Notes: generated by a model not told the origin, from the letters alone. Shown: positions 1 through 8,922, counted from the first letter of the stretch. The stretch is 64,000 bases of DNA from Anaerolineales bacterium (GCA_003105035.1 PQAL01000003.1:1-64000); one strand, 5' to 3'. Program-made: numbers and translations.

Positions 1-554
1 GAAACCGCCTCGGCTTCACCGCCATACCAGCGTAAGAGGTCAATCATATGGATATCCTCTTCAGAATAATGATCGAAGAGAGACGGATTGACTGCGCGCT
101 CACGGTGTTTCTCTGCCACGCATAACGTCACCTGGTGACCAGTAAACAGGTCTTTCGCCTGTTTATACAATGGGGAAAAGCGGCGGTTGAAGGCGATCAT
201 GAACACCCTGCCACCCCGCTCAGCCACATCACCCAGGAGGGCCGTCTCCCGGCTGGAAAGCGTCGCCGGCTTTTCCACCAGCACATCCACGCCCGCCTGG
301 AGTAATGTCCGCACGATTTCAAAATGGGTAGGCGAGGGGGTCAATACCACGGCTGCCTGAAGGCCTTGACAGATAAAATCCGGTAGATCGGTGACCCCAC
401 TGGGTATTTTATAAAGGTTGCGGTACCGATCAGCCGTCTCGGGGCGGCGGCTCATGACAGCCGCCAGATCCGCAGTCTCCAGGTTAGCCAGCACCGGCAG
501 GTATGCTCGCTGAGCCATTCGTCCCAGCCCAATTATTCCGATCCGTGTTTTCAT
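1..554 (-). CDS. Gfo/Idh/MocA-family NAD(P)-dependent oxidoreductase (C-terminus beyond the window)
   Basis: The minus-strand frame opens with MKTRIGIIGLGRMAQ, a Rossmann GxGxxG dinucleotide-binding fold, and continues to a VLVEKPATLS segment. The EKP motif is the family hallmark and supplies the catalytic-site lysine of Gfo/Idh/MocA enzymes. About 184 residues are present and the rest lies before position 1. The ATG overlaps the TGA of the upstream MoaD-like gene as ATGA, so translation is probably coupled. Members oxidise or isomerise sugars, inositols and sugar acids, which fits the operon. The substrate cannot be read from the sequence. Confidence 0.85.
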   Translation of the reverse strand, partial: MKTRIGIIGLGRMAQRAYLPVLANLETADLAAVMSRRPETADRYRNLYKIPSGVTDLPDFICQGLQAAVVLTPSPTHFEIVRTLLQAGVDVLVEKPATLSSRETALLGDVAERGGRVFMIAFNRRFSPLYKQAKDLFTGHQVTLCVAEKHRERAVNPSLFDHYSEEDIHMIDLLRWYGGEAEAV

Positions 555-823
555 ATAATTCCGCTGGTGCAGCAACCGCCGCTAATGTGCGGAAAAACCA
601 TGACCTCATCATCTGGCGTGACCAGCCTGTCTGGCGGCACCTGACTCAAACCGGTCTGGTTTATCACCGCAATATTCTTTTGTTCATCGAGATCCAGCCC
701 CAAAGCGAGCAGCTGATTAAGCAAATCAGCTACTGTCGCATTGTCTGGCAGGCTGAGGGTGGTGCTCGCCATCCCCATTTCCTGGCGAAGCCCACCTAAA
801 AACTTTACCGTGATTGCGATCAT
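551..823 (-). CDS. MoaD/ThiS-family sulfur-carrier protein with a C-terminal extension
   Basis: This 90-residue beta-grasp protein (start MIAITVKFLGG) resembles MoaD/ThiS carriers, whose C-terminal Gly-Gly is adenylated and thiocarboxylated for pterin dithiolene synthesis. It sits directly after an AOR gene, sharing an ATGA overlap at both ends. AOR-linked MoaD-like proteins are usually taken to serve tungstopterin assembly. The oddity is the end: the protein reads PHISGG and then seven more residues, CCTSGII, so the diglycine is not terminal. The second copy at 63218 ends cleanly in SGG. Either the tail is processed or this copy is not activated in the usual way. Confidence 0.85.
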   Translation of the reverse strand: MIAITVKFLGGLRQEMGMASTTLSLPDNATVADLLNQLLALGLDLDEQKNIAVINQTGLSQVPPDRLVTPDDEVMVFPHISGGCCTSGII

Positions 824-2664
824 ACCAGTGCAGGTATCTCCGCCAGACCAAGTTTTTCTAAGGTTTCAGGGCGCGGGTGACCCTGGGCATCCCAGCCCCT
901 CACGGCATAGTACTCGTCGAGCATCACATCCAACATCTGGTTGCTGATAAAATGCCCCTCCGCCGGGCCGTTGGTCACTGCTTCACTCATACGCGGAGGT
1001 AGGGCATCATCCTGTCGGGTGATGCCCTCGCGCACCATAATCTGGCGTTCCAGGTTAGATATGCGCTCGCCAATTGTCATCAGCTCCGGAGCAAAATTGT
1101 AACCTGTGATGGCTAGCATCGTCTCTGGCGTGGGGGCGGTACTGAACTTGTACGCCCCACGCACCACGGTGCATAAGCCGAGGCTATCGATGTAGGCGCG
1201 GTTGTCCTGGAGGGTCTTAACCAGCTGCCCCTTCCCTTCCACGGCGTACCGGTCGTATTTCTTACCCATCAGTTCCTCGCTCACTGTATAGCCACCCACA
1301 TTGTGGCATGCGCCTCGGACAGAGGTGGCGTAGGCCAATCCCATACCGTGGAAGCCACGGGGATCATAGGCGGCAAAAGTCATAAATTTTGATTGAAGGA
1401 TATATTTTCCCCATTCAGGCCGGGCCTGGATAATACCCCTGGCGCCGTCGGCGATAATGGCTCCTAAGCCGCGCCGTTGTGCGATGAACCGGAGCATTTC
1501 CAGCAAGGCTTGCCCATCACCAAAGCGAACTTCCAGCCCATCGTTATCCTGTGCAGAGACCAAGCCGCGCTCAAACAGCTCCATCGTCATCGCCACCAGG
1601 TTGCCAGCCGTGATGGTATCCATGCCAAGCTGATCACACAGCTCGTTGGCAGCAATGACAGCCCCCATATCATTGATGCCACAAGAAGGACCTAACAAAC
1701 CGATGCTTTCAAATTCCGGCCGCGCTTTCGCACCGGCAAAAGGACCTTCTTTGACTTCTCCCATCTGCCCGCAGGCTACACTGCAGCGGTAGCAGGCATA
1801 ATTACGCACGTGGTATTGGTCATGTAAGGTCTGCCCGTAGACACCCTGCACTTTCTCAGGGAGCTCCCAGGAGGTTTGGAAATTACGCGTGGGCATACAA
1901 CCAAGTGCATTGATCGGCTCAACCAGCTGGGCGGTGCCCAACTCGCGGTGCTTTGCACGCGATGTCTTCAGGTCAATGTTGGCGTTTTTCGCGATCTCTT
2001 TGCACATGGCGGCGTCGGCCAGGGGCACGGGGACATCTCCCCAAACAGCCATAGCCTTGACTTTTTTCGAGGCCAGCACCGCACCACCACCACCCCGGCC
2101 GAATGCCCGCCCATCATCCACAAAGATGGATGAGAATGCCACGCGATTTTCTGCAGCTGGTCCGATGCTCATCGTAGCCCATTTCGGCTTGCGATCGGGC
2201 AGCTGTCCCAGCAGCCTTGCGCGAGCTTCCATCGGTTCAAGCCCTTGCCAACCGTCATCGTCCAAAAACTTCACGTCCTCTTTCTCAATTACCAAAGCCG
2301 TCCAGCACTTAGACACACCTTCTAAAATCAAACCGTCAAATCCGGCTTCGCGCAAGCGCGGCCCAAAATTTCCGCTGGAATTGGAGCACAAATAACGCCC
2401 GGTCTCCAGCCCTTTGGTCGTCAGCTCAAACTTGGTAGTGGAAACCAACGGAGTTCCCGTCATCGGGCCGACAAAGAAAGCCATTTTATTTTCAGGATCC
2501 AGCGGCTTGACCTGCGGAGACACCTCCCGCGCATACCACTCGGCTCCCAGGCCACGCGCGCCTAAAAATAGACGCAGCTTCTCATCTGGAATAGTTTCGA
2601 TCGAATATTGCCGGGTGGTCAAATTTATCCTGAGCAACCGACCCAAATAGCCACCTGAAAACAT
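820..2664 (-). CDS. aldehyde:ferredoxin oxidoreductase (tungsten AOR family), copy 1
   Basis: This 614-residue protein has the full length of archaeal AORs. It opens with FSGGYLGRLLRINLT and carries CYRCSVAC at C291, C294 and C298 plus C498, the CX2CX3C...C ligand set of the [4Fe-4S] cluster. The family oxidises aldehydes to carboxylic acids, using a tungsten bis-pyranopterin and passing electrons to ferredoxin in the cytoplasm. A strong Shine-Dalgarno (TAGGAGG) precedes the ATG. Upstream is a SucCD-like CoA ligase and downstream a MoaD-like protein, suggesting aldehyde oxidation to an acid that is then CoA-activated, or the reverse. The aldehyde is unknown. Confidence 0.95.
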   Translation of the reverse strand: MFSGGYLGRLLRINLTTRQYSIETIPDEKLRLFLGARGLGAEWYAREVSPQVKPLDPENKMAFFVGPMTGTPLVSTTKFELTTKGLETGRYLCSNSSGNFGPRLREAGFDGLILEGVSKCWTALVIEKEDVKFLDDDGWQGLEPMEARARLLGQLPDRKPKWATMSIGPAAENRVAFSSIFVDDGRAFGRGGGGAVLASKKVKAMAVWGDVPVPLADAAMCKEIAKNANIDLKTSRAKHRELGTAQLVEPINALGCMPTRNFQTSWELPEKVQGVYGQTLHDQYHVRNYACYRCSVACGQMGEVKEGPFAGAKARPEFESIGLLGPSCGINDMGAVIAANELCDQLGMDTITAGNLVAMTMELFERGLVSAQDNDGLEVRFGDGQALLEMLRFIAQRRGLGAIIADGARGIIQARPEWGKYILQSKFMTFAAYDPRGFHGMGLAYATSVRGACHNVGGYTVSEELMGKKYDRYAVEGKGQLVKTLQDNRAYIDSLGLCTVVRGAYKFSTAPTPETMLAITGYNFAPELMTIGERISNLERQIMVREGITRQDDALPPRMSEAVTNGPAEGHFISNQMLDVMLDEYYAVRGWDAQGHPRPETLEKLGLAEIPALV

Positions 2665-2681
2665 AGGTACCTCCTAAATTA

Positions 2682-3560
2682 TTACAATATGCGTTGCTTC
2701 AATAACATCGGGATTTGTGACGGCGTATCCGCAATCGTCACGCCTGCTTCACGTAAAGCCTTTATTTTTTGTTCGGCTCCTCCGGAGCCTGAGCGAATGA
2801 TAGCACCTGCATGCCCAAACCGGCGCCCTGCGGGTGCCGCCCGCCCGGCAATAAGGGCCACCACCGGTTTGCTCATGGTGGCAATATACTCAGCTGCCCG
2901 TTCCTCGGTAGTGCCCCCAATTTCACCTACCAACGCAACACCTTTTGTCGCCGGGTCAGCTTCAAAGCGCTTTAGGACCTCGACGAATTCGGTGCACACC
3001 ACCGGATCACCGCCGATGCCTACTGCAGCAGTTTGGCTTAGGCCAGCTTCAGCCAAATTGGCGATGACCTCATAACTCAGCGTGGCACTACGGCCTACCA
3101 CACCCACTCCCTCTGCAGTACCCTGGCGAAAGATACTCGCAGGAATAATCCCGAGCTTACCGATACCCGGCACAAAAAGACCGGGACAATTAGGGCCAAT
3201 CACCGTTACGCCGGAACTCCTTGCGCGGGCTTTGATCTCCATCGTATCTCGCATGGGGATATGCTCGGTGACGATGACAATCAGTTGCAGCTTGCAATCG
3301 ATGGCTTCCATGGCAGCCTGGCGAGCTGCAACCGCTGGAACAAATATCACGGAAGCGTTTGCTCCTTCATTTGACACGCAATCTGCTACCGTATTATATA
3401 CAGGTAGACCTTCAATAACTTGTCCGCCTCGGCCGGGCGTTACACCCGCTACGAGCGGAGTGCCAGCTTCGAGCATCCAATGTGTTTGCGCTTGTCCGAC
3501 CCTACCAGTTATGCCTTGCACGATAGCGCGGGTCGATTTGTCTACCCAGAAAGCTGCCAT
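2682..3560 (-). CDS. sucD: succinyl-CoA synthetase-like alpha subunit (ADP-forming acyl-CoA ligase)
   Basis: The 292-residue protein has the CoA-binding N-terminal fold (VQGITGRVGQAQTHWMLEAG) and a ligase domain ending in GHAGAIIRSGSGGAEQKI, which contains the phosphohistidine of SucD-type enzymes. With the beta subunit just upstream (3-bp gap) it would interconvert an acyl-CoA and ADP/phosphate with the free acid and ATP. In a sugar-acid/AOR operon the substrate need not be succinate. Malate-CoA ligase (MtkB-like) or another short-chain acid ligase is possible. Confidence 0.88.
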   Translation of the reverse strand: MAAFWVDKSTRAIVQGITGRVGQAQTHWMLEAGTPLVAGVTPGRGGQVIEGLPVYNTVADCVSNEGANASVIFVPAVAARQAAMEAIDCKLQLIVIVTEHIPMRDTMEIKARARSSGVTVIGPNCPGLFVPGIGKLGIIPASIFRQGTAEGVGVVGRSATLSYEVIANLAEAGLSQTAAVGIGGDPVVCTEFVEVLKRFEADPATKGVALVGEIGGTTEERAAEYIATMSKPVVALIAGRAAPAGRRFGHAGAIIRSGSGGAEQKIKALREAGVTIADTPSQIPMLLKQRIL

Positions 3561-3563
3561 TAT

Positions 3564-4703
3564 CTAGCTCACCAATCCTGCTAACCTGGAAACAGCATCC
3601 TCGGTCTGCACCACTCGGATTACATGGACATTCGGCGCCGTTTCCAGCATAGCCCAGGCTTCTTCCTGTTGATTACCTAAAATCTTCACCACCAACGGAC
3701 GTTCGCCTGGAATCGTTTGCAACGCAGCGACAATCCCTTTCGAGGCTTCCAGCATGCGGTTAATTCCACCATATAAATTAATGATTGCCCCGCGTACCTG
3801 AGGTGGTTCCATGATAAGCTCCAGCGCCCCCTGCACCAGAGTTGCGGAAATGCCACCGCCAGTATCCAGAAAATTCGCTGGATTAAGACCTTGTTGCTTG
3901 AGCAAATCAATTGTGCACATTCCCAGGCCAGCACCGCTGGTAATCACGCCGATATCGCCGTCCAGCGGGACATAAGACACACCCAATTCTCGGGCGCGTA
4001 ATTCGCGGGATGAGAGCGACGAGCGGTAAACTTCTGCCAGCTCCGGATGGCGTGGCAAGCTGTTATCGTCCACCTCCAGTTTGCAATCCAGCAGAGCGAG
4101 GCTGGCATCGGTCAGGACTGCTAAAGGATTGATTTCCAGAAGAATTGCATCCAGGTCGGCAGCAGCACGGTAGAGCGTCACCAGCACGTGGGCCAAGGCT
4201 TCGATATTGACGTCTTCAACCCGGGCTTGGCTTAACCACTGGCGAACCCGGTATACCGGTAAAATATCACCTGGCTCTACCGGCAATTGCCAGATGGCCT
4301 GATGACCACTTTGCGCAGTATTCTCAATATCCATACCGCCAGCAAAGCTCACCACCAGGTCAATCCTATCTGAAGCAGAATTGGTAATCACGCCTGCATA
4401 GATCTCGCGGGTGATTGGCATGGCTTTCTCAACCAATACCGTAGTCACCTGACAGCCCAGCAACTCATGACCTAAAAGGCTGTGGGCGGCCTCAGTGACA
4501 GCCTCAATGGAACTGCACAGCTTTACTCCGCCAGCTTTGCCACGCCCGCCCGTCGGTATCAATGCCTTAACTGCGAAGGCCAAACCACCCAGCTCGCGGG
4601 CAACTGCTGTGGCTGCCTCGGGCGTTTGAGCCACCTGACCAGGCGGGACCTGCAGCCCGTAAGCTGCAACCAGACGTTTAGCCAGATGTTCAGAAATGAT
4701 CAA
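3564..4703 (-). CDS. sucC: succinyl-CoA synthetase-like beta subunit (ATP-grasp)
   Basis: This ATP-grasp protein has the beta-subunit layout: KLIISEHLAKRLVAAYGLQVPPGQ at the N-terminus, GGRGKAGGVKLC nucleotide loop, LEINPLAVL metal-binding segment and a C-terminal GGGISATLVQGALELI ligase domain. The frame stays open upstream to an ATG at 4811, but that would overlap the cupin gene by about 90 bp. A TTG at 4703, eight bases after a GAGGA ribosome-binding site, gives 379 residues, close to the usual SucC length, and a 19-bp gap to the cupin. I therefore prefer the TTG start. It pairs with the alpha subunit downstream. Confidence 0.87.
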   Translation of the reverse strand: MIISEHLAKRLVAAYGLQVPPGQVAQTPEAATAVARELGGLAFAVKALIPTGGRGKAGGVKLCSSIEAVTEAAHSLLGHELLGCQVTTVLVEKAMPITREIYAGVITNSASDRIDLVVSFAGGMDIENTAQSGHQAIWQLPVEPGDILPVYRVRQWLSQARVEDVNIEALAHVLVTLYRAAADLDAILLEINPLAVLTDASLALLDCKLEVDDNSLPRHPELAEVYRSSLSSRELRARELGVSYVPLDGDIGVITSGAGLGMCTIDLLKQQGLNPANFLDTGGGISATLVQGALELIMEPPQVRGAIINLYGGINRMLEASKGIVAALQTIPGERPLVVKILGNQQEEAWAMLETAPNVHVIRVVQTEDAVSRLAGLVS

Positions 4704-4722
4704 CTTATTTCCTCGGTGTGTC

Positions 4723-5058
4723 TCAATACAGCGGTGGTGCAAACACGCATAATATGAATAATGGCGTGGATTCTGGATTACACAAGGCATGGGCAACCCC
4801 TGGGAGAGCAAGGGCTACATCACCTGGCTCCACATCCTCCCACTGGTCACCGATCTGAGCCTGGCCGCGCCCAGAAATAACAAAATGGATTTCTGTCTCG
4901 CCCTCGTGGGCATGGGAAATAAACTCACCACCCGGCTCTATGCGTAGATGGTGAGCACTCATGGCTTCGGTTTCAACGCGGGTAACCAGATCCCTTGAGA
5001 AGCAGTCTATCTGCCCAGGCTCAGCTGGCCAGGCACGGGTTGCACCATGTATGATCAT
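4723..5058 (-). CDS. cupin-domain protein
   Basis: This 111-residue single-domain cupin has a recognisable metal-binding core: a first motif GGEFISHAHEGETEIHFVISG and a second PGDVALALPGVAHALCN. The histidine and glutamate spacing fits a mononuclear metal site. Such small cupins serve as sugar or keto-acid isomerases, or as metabolite sensors. Nothing here fixes the reaction. It lies between the hydroxyacid dehydrogenase gene and the CoA-ligase genes, with gaps of about 20-30 bp, so it is co-transcribed with them. Confidence 0.8.
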   Translation of the reverse strand: MIIHGATRAWPAEPGQIDCFSRDLVTRVETEAMSAHHLRIEPGGEFISHAHEGETEIHFVISGRGQAQIGDQWEDVEPGDVALALPGVAHALCNPESTPLFILCVFAPPLY

Positions 5059-5088
5059 CGTCTTCTCCTTTAGTGAAGTGCCGGCGTT

Positions 5089-6078
5089 TTACAGAGGGCC
5101 TTGATTCGCGACCGCATACGCATCGGGATTGACCAATCCGACCGGTTTTTCACCGCCCAGTACCTGGACGATGTTTTCCGCGGCCATCCTCCCCATGCGT
5201 AAAACGGTTTCCGTGGTTTGGGCACCCAGATGGGGTTCCAGTAACACCTTGTCGCCCAGATGCAGCAGGGGGCTATCCTTGGGCGGCTCATCAGCAAACA
5301 CATCCAACCCGGCACCGGCCAGGCGATTTTCTGCCAACGCTTTATAGAGAGCTGCTTCATCGATCAGTCCACCCCGGGCGGTGTTAACCAGGTATGCGCC
5401 GGGTTTCATGAGGCTTAATTCTTTCTCACCAATTAGTTTCTGCGTATCCGCCGTGAGCACGGCATGCAGTGTGACAATGTCAGACTCAGCCAATAACTCG
5501 TTCAGCTCCACAAAGCGCACATGGTGTTCATCAGCAAAGGCCTTGTCCTGGTAAACATCATAGGCCAGGAACTTGACCTGGAAGCCTTCCAATCGCACCA
5601 CAACTTCTTTACCAATGCGGCCGAGGCCGACTAATCCGACAGTTTTGCCCGCCAGCTCAGTTCCGATAATGCGACTCCACCCACCCGATTTCACCACCAT
5701 GTCATGATAAGCCAGTTTCCTGGTCAACGCCATAATCAACGCAACCGTCATTTCGGCTACCGCCACCTGATTCGCACCGGGCGTGTTGGTTACAACCACA
5801 CCGGCGCGTGTAGCAGCAGCGACGTCTATATTGTCCACGCCCACGCCATGTTTTGCGACCACCTTCAGGCGAGGCGCGGCAGCAATTACCGCGGCGGTCA
5901 TGGCATCATTGCCAACCAATATCGCATCGACATCACCGACAAGTGAAATCATTTCTGCTTCTTTGAGTGGCTGATCTTGCTCCGGTGTAACAATCTCATA
6001 ACCAGCATCCTGAAGGACCCGCCAATGATCGCCTTGCATTTTACGGAACGAACGCGCCGTCACGAGCACTTTTGACAT
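5089..6078 (-). CDS. D-isomer-specific 2-hydroxyacid dehydrogenase (SerA/GhrB-like)
   Basis: This 329-residue NAD-dependent dehydrogenase has the family signature GLVGLGRIGKEVVVRL, with catalytic residues visible as NTARGGLIDE (Arg), DVFADEPP (Glu) and LEPHLGAQT (His). It has no ACT regulatory domain, so it is unlikely to be the long form of phosphoglycerate dehydrogenase. In an operon rich in sugar-acid enzymes, a glyoxylate/hydroxypyruvate or other 2-keto-acid reductase role is as likely as serine synthesis. Confidence 0.9.
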   Translation of the reverse strand: MSKVLVTARSFRKMQGDHWRVLQDAGYEIVTPEQDQPLKEAEMISLVGDVDAILVGNDAMTAAVIAAAPRLKVVAKHGVGVDNIDVAAATRAGVVVTNTPGANQVAVAEMTVALIMALTRKLAYHDMVVKSGGWSRIIGTELAGKTVGLVGLGRIGKEVVVRLEGFQVKFLAYDVYQDKAFADEHHVRFVELNELLAESDIVTLHAVLTADTQKLIGEKELSLMKPGAYLVNTARGGLIDEAALYKALAENRLAGAGLDVFADEPPKDSPLLHLGDKVLLEPHLGAQTTETVLRMGRMAAENIVQVLGGEKPVGLVNPDAYAVANQGPL

Positions 6079-6093
6079 TATCTATCTCCTGTA

Positions 6094-7617
6094 TCACGGT
6101 AGTGCACTGAATCGATTGAATGGGTCTTGCATTCTATCATGCATGTCTTTGAACATATCAAATAAATAATCGTAGCGTGGCTTGGTGGTAAGGTTTGGCT
6201 GGAAGGTTGGCCCCAAGCGGATCGTACGTTCAGCGCCGGTACGCTCATCGGGGTACACCCCCGCGCCCACTCCGGCCAAAATCGCCGCGCCGAGTACACT
6301 TCCCTCAAAGACCTGGAATGTGACTACCGGTTTCTGATAAATGTCAGCCTTAATTTGAGACCAAAGGGCGCTCTGCGCACCACCGCCGGTCGTGCGTACC
6401 TCGGCCACGCTATTTCCAGCGGCCTCAATGGCTTCCAGGGCACGTCTGAGCTCAAAGGTTACACCCTCCATAATCGCCCGGGAGATGGCACCCTTGTTGG
6501 TGCGCAAGCTCATGCCAAAGAAAACGCCACGCGCATAAGCTGTCCCAAAGGTCCGCTCGCCCATCATGTATGGGAAAAACAGCAGACCTTCCGCTCCCGG
6601 CTCAACAGCTGCGGCATAATCATCGAGTATCGCATAGGGCGAGCGACCTGTCTGGCGACCCTGGGCGATTTCCTCCTGGCAGAAGGAATCCTTGAACCAT
6701 TTCAATGTCCCGCCGGTCGAGTCAATAATCCCAAACGGAATCCAGCCCGGCATTACATGGTGTAAATTCATCAAGCGTGCATCCTGGACAGGTTCACTGG
6801 TGAACACGGATAAGTGTGAGGCGGTTCCGGTGATATCACAGGCTGAGCCTGGCTGGGTGATGCCGGCGGCCAGGAGCGCACACAGCATGTCTCCCCCACC
6901 GGCAACTACGGGTGTGCCTGGTAACAAACCGGTTGCAGTTGCTGCTGCTGAGGTTACGGTGCCAATGACATGTGCAGCTGGGTAGGGTGGAGGGAGTTTG
7001 TCCATGTCCAATCCCATCCGGCTAACCATATCTTCAGACCAGGTTTCGCGCTTAGCATCTAAGAGAAAAGAGCCAGATGCTTCTGAATAGTCAATCGCCG
7101 CAACCCCGGTTAGACAGTAGTTGATAAAGTCTTTGGGGACGACAAATTTCCAAGTACGCCGATAGATTTCCGGCTCATTAACCTGCAGCCACTTGATCTT
7201 GAATCCAAACCAGGAGGCAGCCGGTGGCGAACCTGAGATAAGTTGAGCCGAGGCCGCATCGGGGCGCAGCTTAAATTCATTGACCAGGCTGGCGCTACGC
7301 TTATCACACCACAGCTGCACACCATGCGATATCAGCTCGCCTCCAGGGCCTAGAGGCACCGTTCCATGCATCTGACCACTGACACCCACGCCTAATACCT
7401 GTTGGGGTGAGATCGCGGCCTTCTGTAACACCGATTGGATGTTTGCGGCCGTCGTATCCCACCACACCTGGGGATCCTGTTCGGCCCATCCTGCACGCGG
7501 TGTCTGTAAAATTAACTCCTGAGAGCTGCTGGCAATCACCACGCCAGTCAGGTCAATCAGTGCTGCCCGGCTGCTCTGTGTGCCGATATCTATACCGAGT
7601 AAATACTTATTGGCCAT
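6094..7617 (-). CDS. xylB: FGGY-family carbohydrate kinase (xylulokinase-like)
   Basis: The 507-residue protein begins YLLGIDIGTQSSRAALID, the phosphate-1 motif of FGGY kinases, carries the substrate-contacting VSGQMHGTVPL, and has a C-terminal ATP-binding GGGAQSALWSQIKADI. Length and the QMHG motif match xylulokinases. Family members phosphorylate ketopentoses and related polyols, so the exact sugar is uncertain. It lies 15 bp upstream of the hydroxyacid dehydrogenase gene. A start ATG follows CGGAGACG. Confidence 0.87.
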   Translation of the reverse strand: MANKYLLGIDIGTQSSRAALIDLTGVVIASSSQELILQTPRAGWAEQDPQVWWDTTAANIQSVLQKAAISPQQVLGVGVSGQMHGTVPLGPGGELISHGVQLWCDKRSASLVNEFKLRPDAASAQLISGSPPAASWFGFKIKWLQVNEPEIYRRTWKFVVPKDFINYCLTGVAAIDYSEASGSFLLDAKRETWSEDMVSRMGLDMDKLPPPYPAAHVIGTVTSAAATATGLLPGTPVVAGGGDMLCALLAAGITQPGSACDITGTASHLSVFTSEPVQDARLMNLHHVMPGWIPFGIIDSTGGTLKWFKDSFCQEEIAQGRQTGRSPYAILDDYAAAVEPGAEGLLFFPYMMGERTFGTAYARGVFFGMSLRTNKGAISRAIMEGVTFELRRALEAIEAAGNSVAEVRTTGGGAQSALWSQIKADIYQKPVVTFQVFEGSVLGAAILAGVGAGVYPDERTGAERTIRLGPTFQPNLTTKPRYDYLFDMFKDMHDRMQDPFNRFSALP

Positions 7618-7740
7618 AGTCGTCTCCGTGTATCAATTCAAGCAAAACAAAGTCCCAAGGTATGCAGTGGAATTTAGTTAACTAGCCAAATAACACCTGG
7701 AGATGGTGCGCATGATTTACCGAAGGGACAAGGGGATTTT

Positions 7741-8460
7741 TTAATATCGGTGGACTATCTTTCCCAGCGGGAGATTCATCTCAATAATGCCGTAGTAGCC
7801 GCAAATAATGCGCTCAGGCTTCAGAATGTCCAGGGGGTCAATGTCTGAGTGCTCAAAGGAGATGGAGCCACGCCCCTTAAAGAAATGCCCAGGTAAAGCG
7901 TTCACCGTGCCGGCGGTCAAGACCAATTGTCGCAGCGGCGGCTCGCCTTCTTCAGCAGCAGGGATGTTTTTCAGAGAAAATACTCCCGAGGTTCCCCACG
8001 GAATATCGTCATAACTGGCAGGCTCGTCAATCGTGGTCTGAATGGTTAATATCTTGGTGCCGACCCGCTCTACCTCTCCGCGGGCAATTTCCTTATCCAG
8101 GCGCACATTGATCGTCGCCAGCTTCTTGCAGAACCCCCAGATTTCCCGCCCTGCTGCCAGGGGGATTTCAGTGGTCACATACAGATAGGGCTCATATGTG
8201 CCCACGTAGTCTTTAAATTTTGCCTGGACATAGATGCAGGCTTCTCCACAGGCTCCTTGAGTGCCCATTGGAACCCAGGATACGAAGGCGATAACATTGT
8301 TACCCCACGGCTCCATTGGTTCAGGTAATACGGAGCGAATGGCATCCAGGTTGGCTTCATACTGGACCATCACCACCTGCGCATCGCGCCAGATAAGGGG
8401 TGGTTTTGAATACAGCGGTGCTATTACGGGGTTGGTGTAACCCCACTGTTCGAGTTTCAT
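7741..8460 (-). CDS. acetoacetate decarboxylase family protein
   Basis: This 239-residue protein matches the acetoacetate-decarboxylase fold: TEIPLAAGREIWGFCKKLATI holds the Schiff-base lysine pair K112-K113. The canonical motif is GFPKK, whereas here the residue before the lysines is Cys (C111). The family includes decarboxylases as well as aldolase-dehydratases acting on keto-acids, so a keto-sugar-acid substrate is plausible. A ribosome-binding site (AGGAGG) precedes the ATG. The 123-bp gap downstream is one of the largest in this transcription unit. Confidence 0.85.
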   Translation of the reverse strand: MKLEQWGYTNPVIAPLYSKPPLIWRDAQVVMVQYEANLDAIRSVLPEPMEPWGNNVIAFVSWVPMGTQGACGEACIYVQAKFKDYVGTYEPYLYVTTEIPLAAGREIWGFCKKLATINVRLDKEIARGEVERVGTKILTIQTTIDEPASYDDIPWGTSGVFSLKNIPAAEEGEPPLRQLVLTAGTVNALPGHFFKGRGSISFEHSDIDPLDILKPERIICGYYGIIEMNLPLGKIVHRY

Positions 8461-8544
8461 GGCATCCTCCTGTAGTTTATTTATCTCTTAATAATAATGT
8501 CTACTCTAACGCTGCTTATCGCGATTCAGATCATACACTACGGT

Positions 8545-8922
8545 TCACTTTTTCTGGATCGTTATCCAGAAAAACTCTAGCGGTACACTGTTTGGATTGC
8601 GGGTTGTGTGGAACGGTCCGAAGGGGACGTAGAAGGTGTCACCTGCAGCAACTTCATATTCCTTGTCTTCAACACCCATGATTCCCTTACCACGCACAAA
8701 GTAATATATTTCTTCACGGTCCGGGTGAACATGGCCCTTGGTTTTGCAACCAGGATAAACAATCGTGTAGCCAGCGTGAAGAACGCCTCCCTCGGTGTCT
8801 TTCGGGAGGACAAGATTGAACACGTCGCGACGGATCTGGTCACCTTCTTCGCGCAGTAGTGCAGCAAAGCCACTTGCGCCTGTCTCAACCGGAACCTTGA
8901 ACATCTCAACCATTTTCTCCAT
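8545..8922 (-). CDS. cupin-domain protein
   Basis: This 125-residue cupin has the metal motif PGCKTKGHVHPDREEIYYFVRGKG followed by AGDTFYVPFGPFHTTRN. Three histidines and a glutamate are in place for a metal centre. It belongs to the small stand-alone cupin group often encoded with sugar-acid catabolic genes. A good ribosome-binding site (TAAGGAG) precedes the ATG. It lies between the GntR regulator and the decarboxylase in the same direction. Its reaction cannot be assigned. Confidence 0.82.
   Translation of the reverse strand: MEKMVEMFKVPVETGASGFAALLREEGDQIRRDVFNLVLPKDTEGGVLHAGYTIVYPGCKTKGHVHPDREEIYYFVRGKGIMGVEDKEYEVAAGDTFYVPFGPFHTTRNPNSVPLEFFWITIQKK

Noticed and set aside
503-947. Plus-strand frames over the MoaD/AOR genes
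   Set aside because: Antisense to well-supported genes, with no motif of their own.
4704-4811. N-terminal extension of the SucC-like protein to ATG 4811
   Set aside because: The extension (MLSQGLPMPCVIQ...) does not resemble SucC and overlaps the cupin gene. The TTG at 4703 has a better ribosome-binding site.
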